From assembly GCA_017415145.1 (NCBI GenBank), contig JAFQJE010000007.1, positions 124,001 to 188,000 of the forward strand: DNA of 64,000 nt, given 5' to 3'. The translations under genes were made by a program, and so were the position numbers. Origin of the DNA: Clostridia bacterium (GTDB taxonomy: Bacteria; Bacillota; Clostridia; UBA1381; UBA9506). The notes under the pieces are model-generated. The model was not told where the DNA came from. It did not search any database and saw only the letters and a program-made list of their open reading frames with translations. Shown one piece after another: positions 58,445 through 64,000 of the stretch; positions within the stretch are counted from its first letter, which is position 1; every line of letters begins with the position of its first letter.

Positions 58445-58695
58445 TACTCGTTAACCGCAAGCTCTACTGCCTGTGCAAGTTTATCAGGACAAGATGTACC
58501 ACGCCCACGGCAGTCGATACCCTTTAATCTTTTGATTACCTCGTGAGCATCCATTCCCTCGACTAAAGATGCCACGCCCTGCGTATTTCCTGCACAACCG
58601 CCATAGAATTTTACGTTTCTTATTTTATTGTCATCATCTATCTCAAAAGCAATCTGAGATGTGCACACACCTGAAGTGTTTACTACATATTCCAT
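58444..58695 (-). CDS. TSCPD-domain protein (TIGR03905 family)
   Basis: The 83-residue protein has the TSCPD signature at its end (GRGTSCPDKLAQAVELA), an earlier GVCTSQIAFEID, and FYGGCAGNTQGVASLVEGM. Four conserved Cys suggest metal or cluster binding. The TSCPD domain is also found at the C-terminus of class II ribonucleotide reductases; the stand-alone family is of unknown function. It is directly coupled to the radical SAM gene. Confidence 0.85.
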   Translation of the reverse strand: MEYVVNTSGVCTSQIAFEIDDDNKIRNVKFYGGCAGNTQGVASLVEGMDAHEVIKRLKGIDCRGRGTSCPDKLAQAVELAVNE

Positions 58696-58707
58696 ATTCT
58701 TTTCTCC

Positions 58708-59706
58708 TTAGTTGTTGAGCCAGATTTTTGGCACAAAGATTTCATTAAATTTATGAATTGCATAGTTATCCGTCATACCTGCAATGTAGTCACAAACAGT
58801 CTGCTCAAGTCCGAACCTTTCAATATCGGAATATATGTCCCCCATAAGTGACGGTTTTTCCATAAAGGTTTCAAAGAGCATGGTGATGACTCTCTGACTT
58901 TTGTGATTTTCCTCCTGTGCACGGCTGTTTACATATACAGTGCGGAACATAAAATCACGAAGCTCTTTCATCGCTCCAAAAACTTCGGGTGTCATCGCTA
59001 TTTCGTTTTTTCCTGTTGACGCTTCTACAATATCGAAAATCAGCGTACTTATTCTGTCGCCGTGGGTTGTGCCCAATACTTTGATACAGTCTGATGGAAT
59101 GTCTGTTTCTTTGATTATGCCACCACGGATAGCGTCGTCAATATCGTGGTTGATATAAGCTATTCGGTCTGCAAGCTTTATGATTTTTCCCTCTAAGGTT
59201 TTCGCCTCGTTATCACCTGCGTGATTTAAAATTCCGTCACGCACCTCTTCGGTAAGGTTTAAGCCTGTACCATTTTCAAGGTGGTCAACCACTCTTAAGC
59301 TCTGCTCGTAGTGATGAAACCCAAAGGTGCAAATTTTATCAAGCATAAATTCACCCGTATGGCCGAAAGGCGTGTGACCTAAGTCGTGCCCTAATGCAAT
59401 TGCCTCTGTAAGATCCTCGTTTAAACGAAGAGAGCGTGCTATGGTTCGGGCAATCTGCGAAACCTCCATAGTGTGGGTAAGGCGGGTTCTGTAATGGTCG
59501 CCTGCAGGGGCTAAAAAAACCTGTGTTTTGTGTTTTAGGCGTCTGAAGGACTTTGCGTGTATAATTCGGTCACGGTCACGCTGAAATTCTGTACGCATAT
59601 CACAGGGAGAAATTGAATGTTGTCTTCCCTTGGTATCTTTTGATTTTGTTGCAAAGGGCGACAGGATTTTTTCCTCGTTTTGCTCTGTCATTTCTCTTAT
59701 TGTCAA
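58708..59706 (-). CDS. dgt: Deoxyguanosinetriphosphate triphosphohydrolase-like HD protein
   Basis: The 332-residue HD-domain enzyme hydrolyses dNTPs to nucleoside and triphosphate. It has FQRDRDRIIHAKSFRRLKHKTQVF, RTRLTHTMEVSQIARTIAR (first His), EAIALGHDLGHTPFGHTGE (HD pair) and a downstream Asp in RIAYINHDIDDAIRGG. The start is TTG at 59706 with GGCGGTGG upstream, giving the usual LTIREMTEQNEEKILSPFA opening; a later ATG and earlier in-frame ATG lack support. In many Firmicutes dgt lies before dnaG-rpoD; it does not here. Confidence 0.9.
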   Translation of the reverse strand: MTIREMTEQNEEKILSPFATKSKDTKGRQHSISPCDMRTEFQRDRDRIIHAKSFRRLKHKTQVFLAPAGDHYRTRLTHTMEVSQIARTIARSLRLNEDLTEAIALGHDLGHTPFGHTGEFMLDKICTFGFHHYEQSLRVVDHLENGTGLNLTEEVRDGILNHAGDNEAKTLEGKIIKLADRIAYINHDIDDAIRGGIIKETDIPSDCIKVLGTTHGDRISTLIFDIVEASTGKNEIAMTPEVFGAMKELRDFMFRTVYVNSRAQEENHKSQRVITMLFETFMEKPSLMGDIYSDIERFGLEQTVCDYIAGMTDNYAIHKFNEIFVPKIWLNN

Positions 59707-59883
59707 GATATACCACCGCCTTTTATACTTTCTCAATTATATAATAACACACCAATATTACAATTGTGTGAAAATGGTAATAAATTCCCTTTAAATTTTA
59801 GTGTCCTGTTTTTGGTACTGTTCCTGTGATATATTGTAACCGAAGATTGGATTGAAAACTGCACAAATAGGAGGATATAAAGA

Positions 59884-60249
59884 ATGATACACAACACAGC
59901 TTTAAGAACAATGCTTCCTGAAAATCTTATGATTTTTTCCGACAGTGTGTCAATTATGGAAAAAACCATTACACCCAAAACCTTTTTTGAGCGATACAAT
60001 GCCGCAGTAGACATTGCAGAATCAATTGCTGCAGCATACTGTGCCTGTCAGCTCTATGACGACGTGGATGACTGGTGCGAACGGCGGGAAAGGCTCATAG
60101 CCGAAAAGGATGACTATATCATAGATTTTGCAAACAGGCTCTATGAAACAGGCAGAATTGATGCTCTTTTTGAGGTGTGTACAAAATATTCTTATGAATT
60201 AAGCGAAAACACAGAAAAACACGTTGAATACCTTTTACAGGATTTTTAA
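59884..60249 (+). CDS. Hypothetical helical protein, 121 aa
   Basis: The 121-residue protein is acidic and predicted helical, with TFFERYNAAVDIAESIAAAYCACQLYDDVDDWCERRERLIAEKDDYIIDFANRLYETGRIDALFEVCTKYSYELSEN. It has no signal or membrane segment. AGGAGG precedes the ATG by nine bases. It is a single gene divergent from dgt, followed by a strong terminator. I do not recognise the family; it could be a regulatory or scaffold protein. Codon use looks like the neighbours. Confidence 0.7.
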   Translation: MIHNTALRTMLPENLMIFSDSVSIMEKTITPKTFFERYNAAVDIAESIAAAYCACQLYDDVDDWCERRERLIAEKDDYIIDFANRLYETGRIDALFEVCTKYSYELSENTEKHVEYLLQDF

Positions 60250-60275
60250 AAAAAGACGGCATTGCCGTCTTTTTT
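60249..60275. terminator. Bidirectional terminator
   Basis: AAAAAAGACGGC/GCCGTCTTTTTT arms with an ATT loop lie between the 121-aa gene and the convergent 54-aa ORF, whose stop codon it touches. Confidence 0.85.
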
Positions 60276-60438
60276 AATATTCCAATGGGTCATAATTTTC
60301 AATCATGCCCTTTAATATGTTTATTTTTTCTGTATCAGACATCATCTCATCATTGATAATGGGTTCAATCTTTTGCAAGAGCCAGTTTTCATAAAAATCA
60401 TCTGATTCAATAGGAATTTCCCTCATATGCTTACTCAT
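60274..60438 (-). CDS. 54-aa ORF coupled to the four-helix-bundle gene
   Basis: ATG at 60438 overlaps the TGA stop of the preceding S23-type gene (ATGA). The product begins MSKHMREIPIESDDFYENWL, and continues LQKIEPIINDEMMSDTEKINILKGMIENYDPLEY. It is acidic and helical with no membrane segment. I do not recognise it. The overlap and the natural-looking composition support a real, translationally coupled gene, but no separate ribosome site is visible. Confidence 0.5.
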   Translation of the reverse strand: MSKHMREIPIESDDFYENWLLQKIEPIINDEMMSDTEKINILKGMIENYDPLEY

Positions 60439-60668
60439 AAAATAAGGCAATACTCTGTTTCATAACATTCTTTTAAGGCAATTTGCATTTTTGAGATAAA
60501 GTCCGCCCTGCTATGAGCGTAATTTGCTTCGTGAATATTGGCACCGATGCTTGTACCACTTCTGATTACTTGATTTGTAAGTACCGATTTTCCTTTTATA
60601 GAATCGCAAAGATTTACAATCTCTACCGAAAAGTCCATTGACAAATCTATAAGAATATTATCTGTCAT
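60435..60668 (-). CDS. Four-helix-bundle protein, S23 rRNA-intervening-sequence family (short)
   Basis: The 77-residue protein has the family core NLCDSIKGKSVLTNQVIRSGTSIGANIHEANYAHSRADFISKMQIALKECYETEYCL. Family members are about 115-125 residues, so the last helix (usually about 40 residues) is missing. It ends at ETEYCLIL and a TGA stop, overlapped by the 54-aa ORF. The family is related to the Avd accessory protein of diversity-generating retroelements, but no retroelement is here. GGAGGT lies before the ATG. It may be a truncated relic or a short form complemented by the coupled ORF. Confidence 0.75.
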   Translation of the reverse strand: MTDNILIDLSMDFSVEIVNLCDSIKGKSVLTNQVIRSGTSIGANIHEANYAHSRADFISKMQIALKECYETEYCLIL

Positions 60669-60683
60669 TTGTTACCTCCAAAA

Positions 60684-60888
60684 ATGAAATGAGCTTCGTT
60701 CTTGAAATGACAAAGCAAGCTTTGTCTTGAAATAGGCTCACGTTGTTCGCCCATGAAATAAAATTTGCCCATATTAATATGCACCGCAAAGAGAGTTTCT
60801 GCGGTGCATTTCATGTTTAACATTTCAATCGCTGTAAGCGAATTTCAATTGCCGAAGGCAAATTTCATTGCAAATAATTTTGAAAAAA
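60684..60888. repeat. Array of small hairpins delimited by GAAAT/ATTTC
   Basis: Between the S23-type and GGGtGRT genes are repeated units. GAAAT boxes at 60686-60690, 60699, 60724 and 60750 flank palindromes (GACAAAG-CAAGC-CTTTGTC type). Then come a hairpin GCACCGCA/TGCGGTGC (60781-60807) and ATTTCA boxes flanking TCGCTGTAAGCGA and TTGCCGAAGGCAA, ending with TTGCAAATAATTTT/AAAATTATTTGCAA. This is a compact intergenic repeat, probably a mosaic of repeats, and it also ends the GGGtGRT transcript. Confidence 0.6.
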
Positions 60889-61887
60889 TTATTTGCAAGC
60901 TTCTTCAATAGCAACTGCAACTGCAACAGTCATACCAACCATGGGGTTGTTACCTGCGCCTATAAGTCCCATCATTTCAACGTGAGCGGGAACAGATGAT
61001 GAACCTGCAAATTGTGCATCACTATGCATTCTGCCCATTGTGTCTGTCATACCGTAAGAAGCGGGGCCTGCTGCCATATTGTCGGGGTGAAGTGTACGAC
61101 CTGTACCGCCACCTGATGCAACTGAGAAGTATTTCTTACCCTGCTCGATACATTCCTTCTTATATGTACCTGCAACGGGATGCTGGAAACGTGTGGGGTT
61201 GGTTGAATTACCTGTGATAGATACGTCAACACCCTCTAAGTGCATGATTGCTACACCTTCACGAACGTCGTCTGAACCGTAGCAACGAACCTTTGCACGC
61301 TCACCGTTAGAATAAGCTGTTTCCTTAACAACCTTAACTTCGCCTGTGTGGTAGTCAAACTGTGTCTGAACATATGTAAAGCCGTTGATACGAGAGATAA
61401 TCTGAGCAGCGTCCTTACCGAGACCATTTAAGATAACTCTTAAGTCTTCTTTACGAGCTTTGTTAGCACTTCTCGCTAAACCGATAGCACCTTCAGCAGC
61501 TGCGAATGATTCGTGACCTGCTAAGAATGCAAAGCACTTTGTTTCCTCACGAAGTAACATTGCACCTAAGTTACCGTGGCCGATACCTACTTTTCTGTCA
61601 TCTGCAACAGAACCGGGGATACAGAAAGACTGTAAGCCTAAACCGATTTTTTCTGCAGCGTCAGCGGCTTTTGTACAACCGTCTTTGATTGCAATAGCAG
61701 CACCTACAATATATGCCCAACAAGCGTTTTCAAAGCAGATAGGCTGAATTGATTTTACTAAATTATATACGTCGATACCTTTATCGTCGCAGATTTTCTT
61801 TGCTTCTTCGATAGATGAAATGCCATGTTTAGCTAACTCTGCATTTATCTGGTCGATTCTTCTTTCATAACTTTCAAATAATGCCAT
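60889..61887 (-). CDS. GGGtGRT protein
   Basis: The 332-residue protein belongs to the GGGtGRT family, with the name-giving SVASGGGTGRTLHPDNMAAGPASYG near its end and a long glycine/alanine-rich C-terminal region (GAGNNPMVGMTVAVAVAIEEACK). It has no named function. Conserved polar segments (AFLAGHESFAAAEGAIGLARSANKARKEDLRVILNGLGKDAAQIISRI) suggest an enzyme. It lies 17 bp after a NifU-like scaffold gene with its own GGAGGTG; the pair recurs in Clostridia and probably forms a two-gene system. It lacks a signal peptide, so cytosolic. Confidence 0.9.
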   Translation of the reverse strand: MALFESYERRIDQINAELAKHGISSIEEAKKICDDKGIDVYNLVKSIQPICFENACWAYIVGAAIAIKDGCTKAADAAEKIGLGLQSFCIPGSVADDRKVGIGHGNLGAMLLREETKCFAFLAGHESFAAAEGAIGLARSANKARKEDLRVILNGLGKDAAQIISRINGFTYVQTQFDYHTGEVKVVKETAYSNGERAKVRCYGSDDVREGVAIMHLEGVDVSITGNSTNPTRFQHPVAGTYKKECIEQGKKYFSVASGGGTGRTLHPDNMAAGPASYGMTDTMGRMHSDAQFAGSSSVPAHVEMMGLIGAGNNPMVGMTVAVAVAIEEACK

Positions 61888-61904
61888 CTTACTACACCTC
61901 CTGA

Positions 61905-62597
61905 TTATTCGTGACGGGGATCGAGCAGTTTAGCTGCATCGTCCACTCTGCCGTACTGACCGCTAGCCTTAGCTAAAGCTTCGTTAGCGTCCATACCTTT
62001 AGCAATCATTTCCATCATTTTGCCGAGGTGTACGAATTTATAACCAATGATTTCGTTGTTATCATCTACTGCAATCTTTGTGATGTAGCCTTCAGCGAGC
62101 TCTAAGTATCTGGGGCCTTTTTCACGTGTAGCATATGTAGTACCAACCTGTGAACGTAAGCCTTTACCTAAATCCTCAAGACCTGCGCCGATGGGAAGAC
62201 CGTCTTCTGAGAAAGCTGTCTGTGTACGACCGTAAACAATCTGTAAGAAGAGCTCTCTCATAGCTGTGTTGATAGCGTCACAAACTAAGTCTGTGTTCAT
62301 AGCCTCAAGTATTGTCTTGCCAACTAAGATTTCAGAAGCCATAGCTGCAGAGTGTGTCATACCTGAGCAACCAACAGTTTCAACTAACGCTTCTTCGATG
62401 ATGCCTTCCTTAACATTTAAGGTAAGCTTACATGTACCCTGCTGAGGAGCACACCAACCTATACCGTGTGTTAAACCGGAGATTTCTTTAATTTCTTTTA
62501 CCTGTGTCCATCTGCCTTCCTGAGGAATAGGCGCAGGACCGTGATATGCACCCTTAGCAAGAGGACACATATGTTCTACTTCAGCTGAATATTTCAT
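61905..62597 (-). CDS. NifU/IscU-like iron-sulfur scaffold-type protein
   Basis: The 230-residue protein has an IscU-like segment with EALVETVGCSGMTHSAAMASEILVGKTILEAMNTDLVCDAINTAMREL and a C-terminal GKMMEMIAKGMDANEALAKASGQYGRVDDAAKLLDP. The conserved Cys in GCSG sits where NifU-like proteins bind metal; other Cys are CPLAKG at the N-terminus and GWCAPQQGTC. It is named in databases as an iron-sulfur assembly scaffold, but it lacks the usual isc/suf neighbours and its role is open. A strong promoter lies upstream. It is the first gene of the pair with GGGtGRT. Confidence 0.85.
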   Translation of the reverse strand: MKYSAEVEHMCPLAKGAYHGPAPIPQEGRWTQVKEIKEISGLTHGIGWCAPQQGTCKLTLNVKEGIIEEALVETVGCSGMTHSAAMASEILVGKTILEAMNTDLVCDAINTAMRELFLQIVYGRTQTAFSEDGLPIGAGLEDLGKGLRSQVGTTYATREKGPRYLELAEGYITKIAVDDNNEIIGYKFVHLGKMMEMIAKGMDANEALAKASGQYGRVDDAAKLLDPRHE

Positions 62598-62659
62598 TCT
62601 ATTCTGCTCCTTTCAAGTATTTATTTAAATTTTATAAAATACCAAATTTCGCCGTATAA

Positions 62660-62688
62660 ATTTTACCACAATGTTAGTTGTTTGTCAA
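62660..62688 (-). promoter_or_regulatory. Promoter of the NifU-like/GGGtGRT pair
   Basis: On the minus strand TTGACA (62688-62683) and TAAAAT (62665-62660) are 17 bp apart, 63 bp before the ATG. It is back-to-back with the ylxM-ffh promoter. Confidence 0.75.
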
Positions 62689-62716
62689 ACAATATGAAGA
62701 TTTTTTTAAAATTCCC

Positions 62717-62745
62717 TTGACAAATATTACGTTTTGAGTTAGAAT
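62717..62745 (+). promoter_or_regulatory. Promoter of the ylxM-ffh operon
   Basis: TTGACA (62717-62722) and TAGAAT (62740-62745) are 17 bp apart and 56 bp before the ylxM start. The two promoters at 62660-62745 run in opposite directions. Confidence 0.75.
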
Positions 62746-62801
62746 GTTAGAGGTGTGAAGATTGATGCCTTTACACCCTACCAAAAAGAGAGGTGATTTT
62801 C

Positions 62802-63179
62802 TTGAAAAAGACAGGTAAAGATTATGAAATGGCTATGCTTTTGGATTTTTACGGAGAACTTTTGACAGAAAAGCAGCGCGAGGCAATGGACCTTTATTAT
62901 AATGAAGATTTGTCCCTGGCTGAAATCGCAGAACCTCTGAACATTTCCCGTCAGGGTGTAAGAGATTCCATAAAGCGTGGCGAAAAGCAGTTAGAAGAGC
63001 TTGAAACCACCCTCGGTCTTGCAAAAAGATTTCGTGAAATTAAGCAGGAGGTCGTAGACATTAAGGAAATGTTTACGGAGCTTAAAACCTACATTGACAC
63101 CTACATCCACTCGGCAAAACTTTCCGGTGCTGTTAGTGAGATGGCGGAAAAAATTGACGCAATAACAGAAAAACTTTGA
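62802..63179 (+). CDS. ylxM: YlxM/UPF0122 family DNA-binding protein
   Basis: The 125-residue protein has a sigma-70 region-4-like HTH: LLDFYGELLTEKQREAMDLYYNEDLSLAEIAEPLNISRQGVRDSIKRGEKQLEELE. YlxM is always next to ffh in Firmicutes and is thought to support or regulate the signal recognition particle; a direct role is not settled. The TTG start at 62802 has GAGAGGTG upstream; a GTG three codons earlier is inside that site. The C-terminal part (about 55 residues) is helical and charged. Confidence 0.93.
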   Translation: MKKTGKDYEMAMLLDFYGELLTEKQREAMDLYYNEDLSLAEIAEPLNISRQGVRDSIKRGEKQLEELETTLGLAKRFREIKQEVVDIKEMFTELKTYIDTYIHSAKLSGAVSEMAEKIDAITEKL

Positions 63180-63198
63180 TATAAAGGGGGCAGGCATT

Positions 63199-64000
63199 TT
63201 GGCATTTGAAAACTTATCAGACAAGCTCGGTCAGGCGTTGAAAAAACTCCGTGGCCGCGGCGTAATAACTGAAAAAGATATAAAAGAATCAATGCGTGAA
63301 ATCAAGCTTGCACTCTTAGAAGCTGACGTAAACTACAAGGTAGTTAAAGACTTTGTGGCACGTGTTTCAGAACGTTGTGTCGGTGCTGACGTTTTGGAGA
63401 GTCTTACCCCCGGTCAGCAGATTGTAAAAATAGTAAACGACGAACTCACAGTCTTAATGGGCAGTGAAAACTCCCGTATAGAGTTTGGAAAATCTCCCAC
63501 AGTAATTCTTATGGCAGGTTTGCAAGGTGCTGGTAAAACCACCTTCTGTGCAAAGCTTGCAGGATTTATGAGAAAACGCCACAACAAGCGTCCCTTGCTT
63601 GTTGCAGCAGACATTTACAGACCTGCAGCCATAAAGCAGTTACAGGTTGTTGGCAAGCAGTTAGATATTCCTGTTTTTGAAATGGGAACAGATACAACCG
63701 CTGTAAAGATTGCAAAAAGTGCCATTGAGCATGCAAAAGCTCATGGCAACGACTTTGTCATCATAGATACCGCAGGTCGACTCCACATTGACGATGAGCT
63801 TATGCAGGAGTTGGAAGATGTAAAAACTGCGGTAAATCCCGATGAAATTCTTCTTGTAATTGACGCAATGACAGGTCAGGATGCGGTAAACATTGCAGAA
63901 AACTTCAATAACCGCTTGGAAATCACAGGCGTTATCGTCACAAAGCTTGACGGCGATACCCGTGGTGGTGCGGCACTCTCTGTTAAGGCAGTTACAGGAA
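63199..64000 (+). CDS. ffh: Signal recognition particle GTPase Ffh, 3'-truncated by window end
   Basis: 267 residues are visible. The N domain (LSDKLGQALKKLRGRGVITEKDIKESMREIKLALLEADVNYKVVKDFV) is followed by the G domain with LMAGLQGAGKTTFCAKLA (G1), AADIYRPAAIKQLQ (G2 region), IIDTAGRLHIDDELM (G3), and TKLDGDTRGGAALS (G4). Ffh binds signal sequences and SRP RNA and docks with FtsY. The start is a TTG at 63199 with AAGGGGG upstream. The M domain lies beyond the window. No ffs RNA gene is seen here. Confidence 0.95.
   Translation, partial: MAFENLSDKLGQALKKLRGRGVITEKDIKESMREIKLALLEADVNYKVVKDFVARVSERCVGADVLESLTPGQQIVKIVNDELTVLMGSENSRIEFGKSPTVILMAGLQGAGKTTFCAKLAGFMRKRHNKRPLLVAADIYRPAAIKQLQVVGKQLDIPVFEMGTDTTAVKIAKSAIEHAKAHGNDFVIIDTAGRLHIDDELMQELEDVKTAVNPDEILLVIDAMTGQDAVNIAENFNNRLEITGVIVTKLDGDTRGGAALSVKAVTG

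Noticed and set aside
60435-60668. Diversity-generating retroelement accessory (Avd) gene
   Set aside because: The S23-type protein is related in fold, but there is no reverse transcriptase, template repeat or variable repeat in the window.
60684-60888. CRISPR array at the hairpin-rich region
   Set aside because: The repeated boxes are only 5-6 bp, the units are palindromic and uneven in length, and no cas genes are near.

Overview
The window looks like a stretch of chromosome from an anaerobic, endospore-forming member of the class Clostridia (Bacillota). The reasons are AT-rich DNA with strong AGGAGG-type ribosome sites and GTG/TTG starts; sporulation genes (spoIIE with a Spo0A-box-like site, the 26-codon spoVM, bofA); a six-gene Rnf complex; a PerR/reverse-rubrerythrin/rubredoxin oxygen-defence cluster; and a SCIFF ranthipeptide precursor with its radical SAM maturase. 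The species cannot be named from the sequence. There is no phage, insertion sequence or CRISPR array. Most genes are conserved core genes, so the unusual material lies in small genes and intergenic DNA.

Layout. 1-5000: end of an M23 peptidase; spoVM, a 48-codon membrane peptide and spoIIE on the minus strand; a bacterial tyrosine kinase and its PHP phosphatase. 5000-12000: GntR/ABC operon with a palindromic operator; peroxide-defence operon; PepSY lipoprotein; lipid kinase; PspC protein. 12000-18000: PLP decarboxylase, nfo, HIT protein, shikimate kinase, XRE regulator, a tRNA-Leu(CAG) flanked by two structured tRNA-derived fragments, glucokinase, rlmB. 18000-26000: envelope and spore-type proteases (S41, M23, S41 with a peptidoglycan-binding domain), argS, a DUF1934 protein, murI, ddl. 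26000-30600: ABC exporter, membrane protein and TagA-type glycosyltransferase. 30600-41800: a long rightward run era-recO-radical SAM pair-rsmB-rlmN-prpC-prkC-rsgA-rpe-thiN. 41800-46600: acyltransferase, NodB deacetylase, two LytR-CpsA-Psr proteins, ferredoxin, DUF2508 protein, bofA. 46600-51600: rnfCDGEAB. 51600-56100: Zn/Cd efflux ATPase with separate metallochaperone and SmtB-type sensor; SCIFF system. 56200-62600: aluminium-resistance-type PLP protein, PflA-like radical SAM protein, TSCPD protein, dgt, small unknown genes, and the GGGtGRT/NifU-like pair. 62800-64000: ylxM and the start of ffh.

How parts work together. Several blocks serve the cell wall and its sensing: murI and ddl supply D-Glu and D-Ala-D-Ala; PrkC with PASTA repeats and PrpC sense wall fragments; the LCP, TagA, acyltransferase and deacetylase proteins decorate the wall; M23 and S41 proteases remodel it. 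The redox block (Rnf, ferredoxin, rubredoxin, rubrerythrin) fits strict anaerobic life.

The best candidate for something undescribed is a family of five intergenic elements of about 140-190 bp. Each has a variable hairpin in a conserved frame, a conserved GTAC-stem core ending in a TTCTGCAT-like box, and in four of five copies an intrinsic terminator a short distance beyond. Other leads are the tRNA-Leu fragments, the GGGtGRT/NifU-like pair, the spoIIE-linked membrane micropeptide, and an S23-type four-helix protein translationally coupled to a 54-codon ORF.
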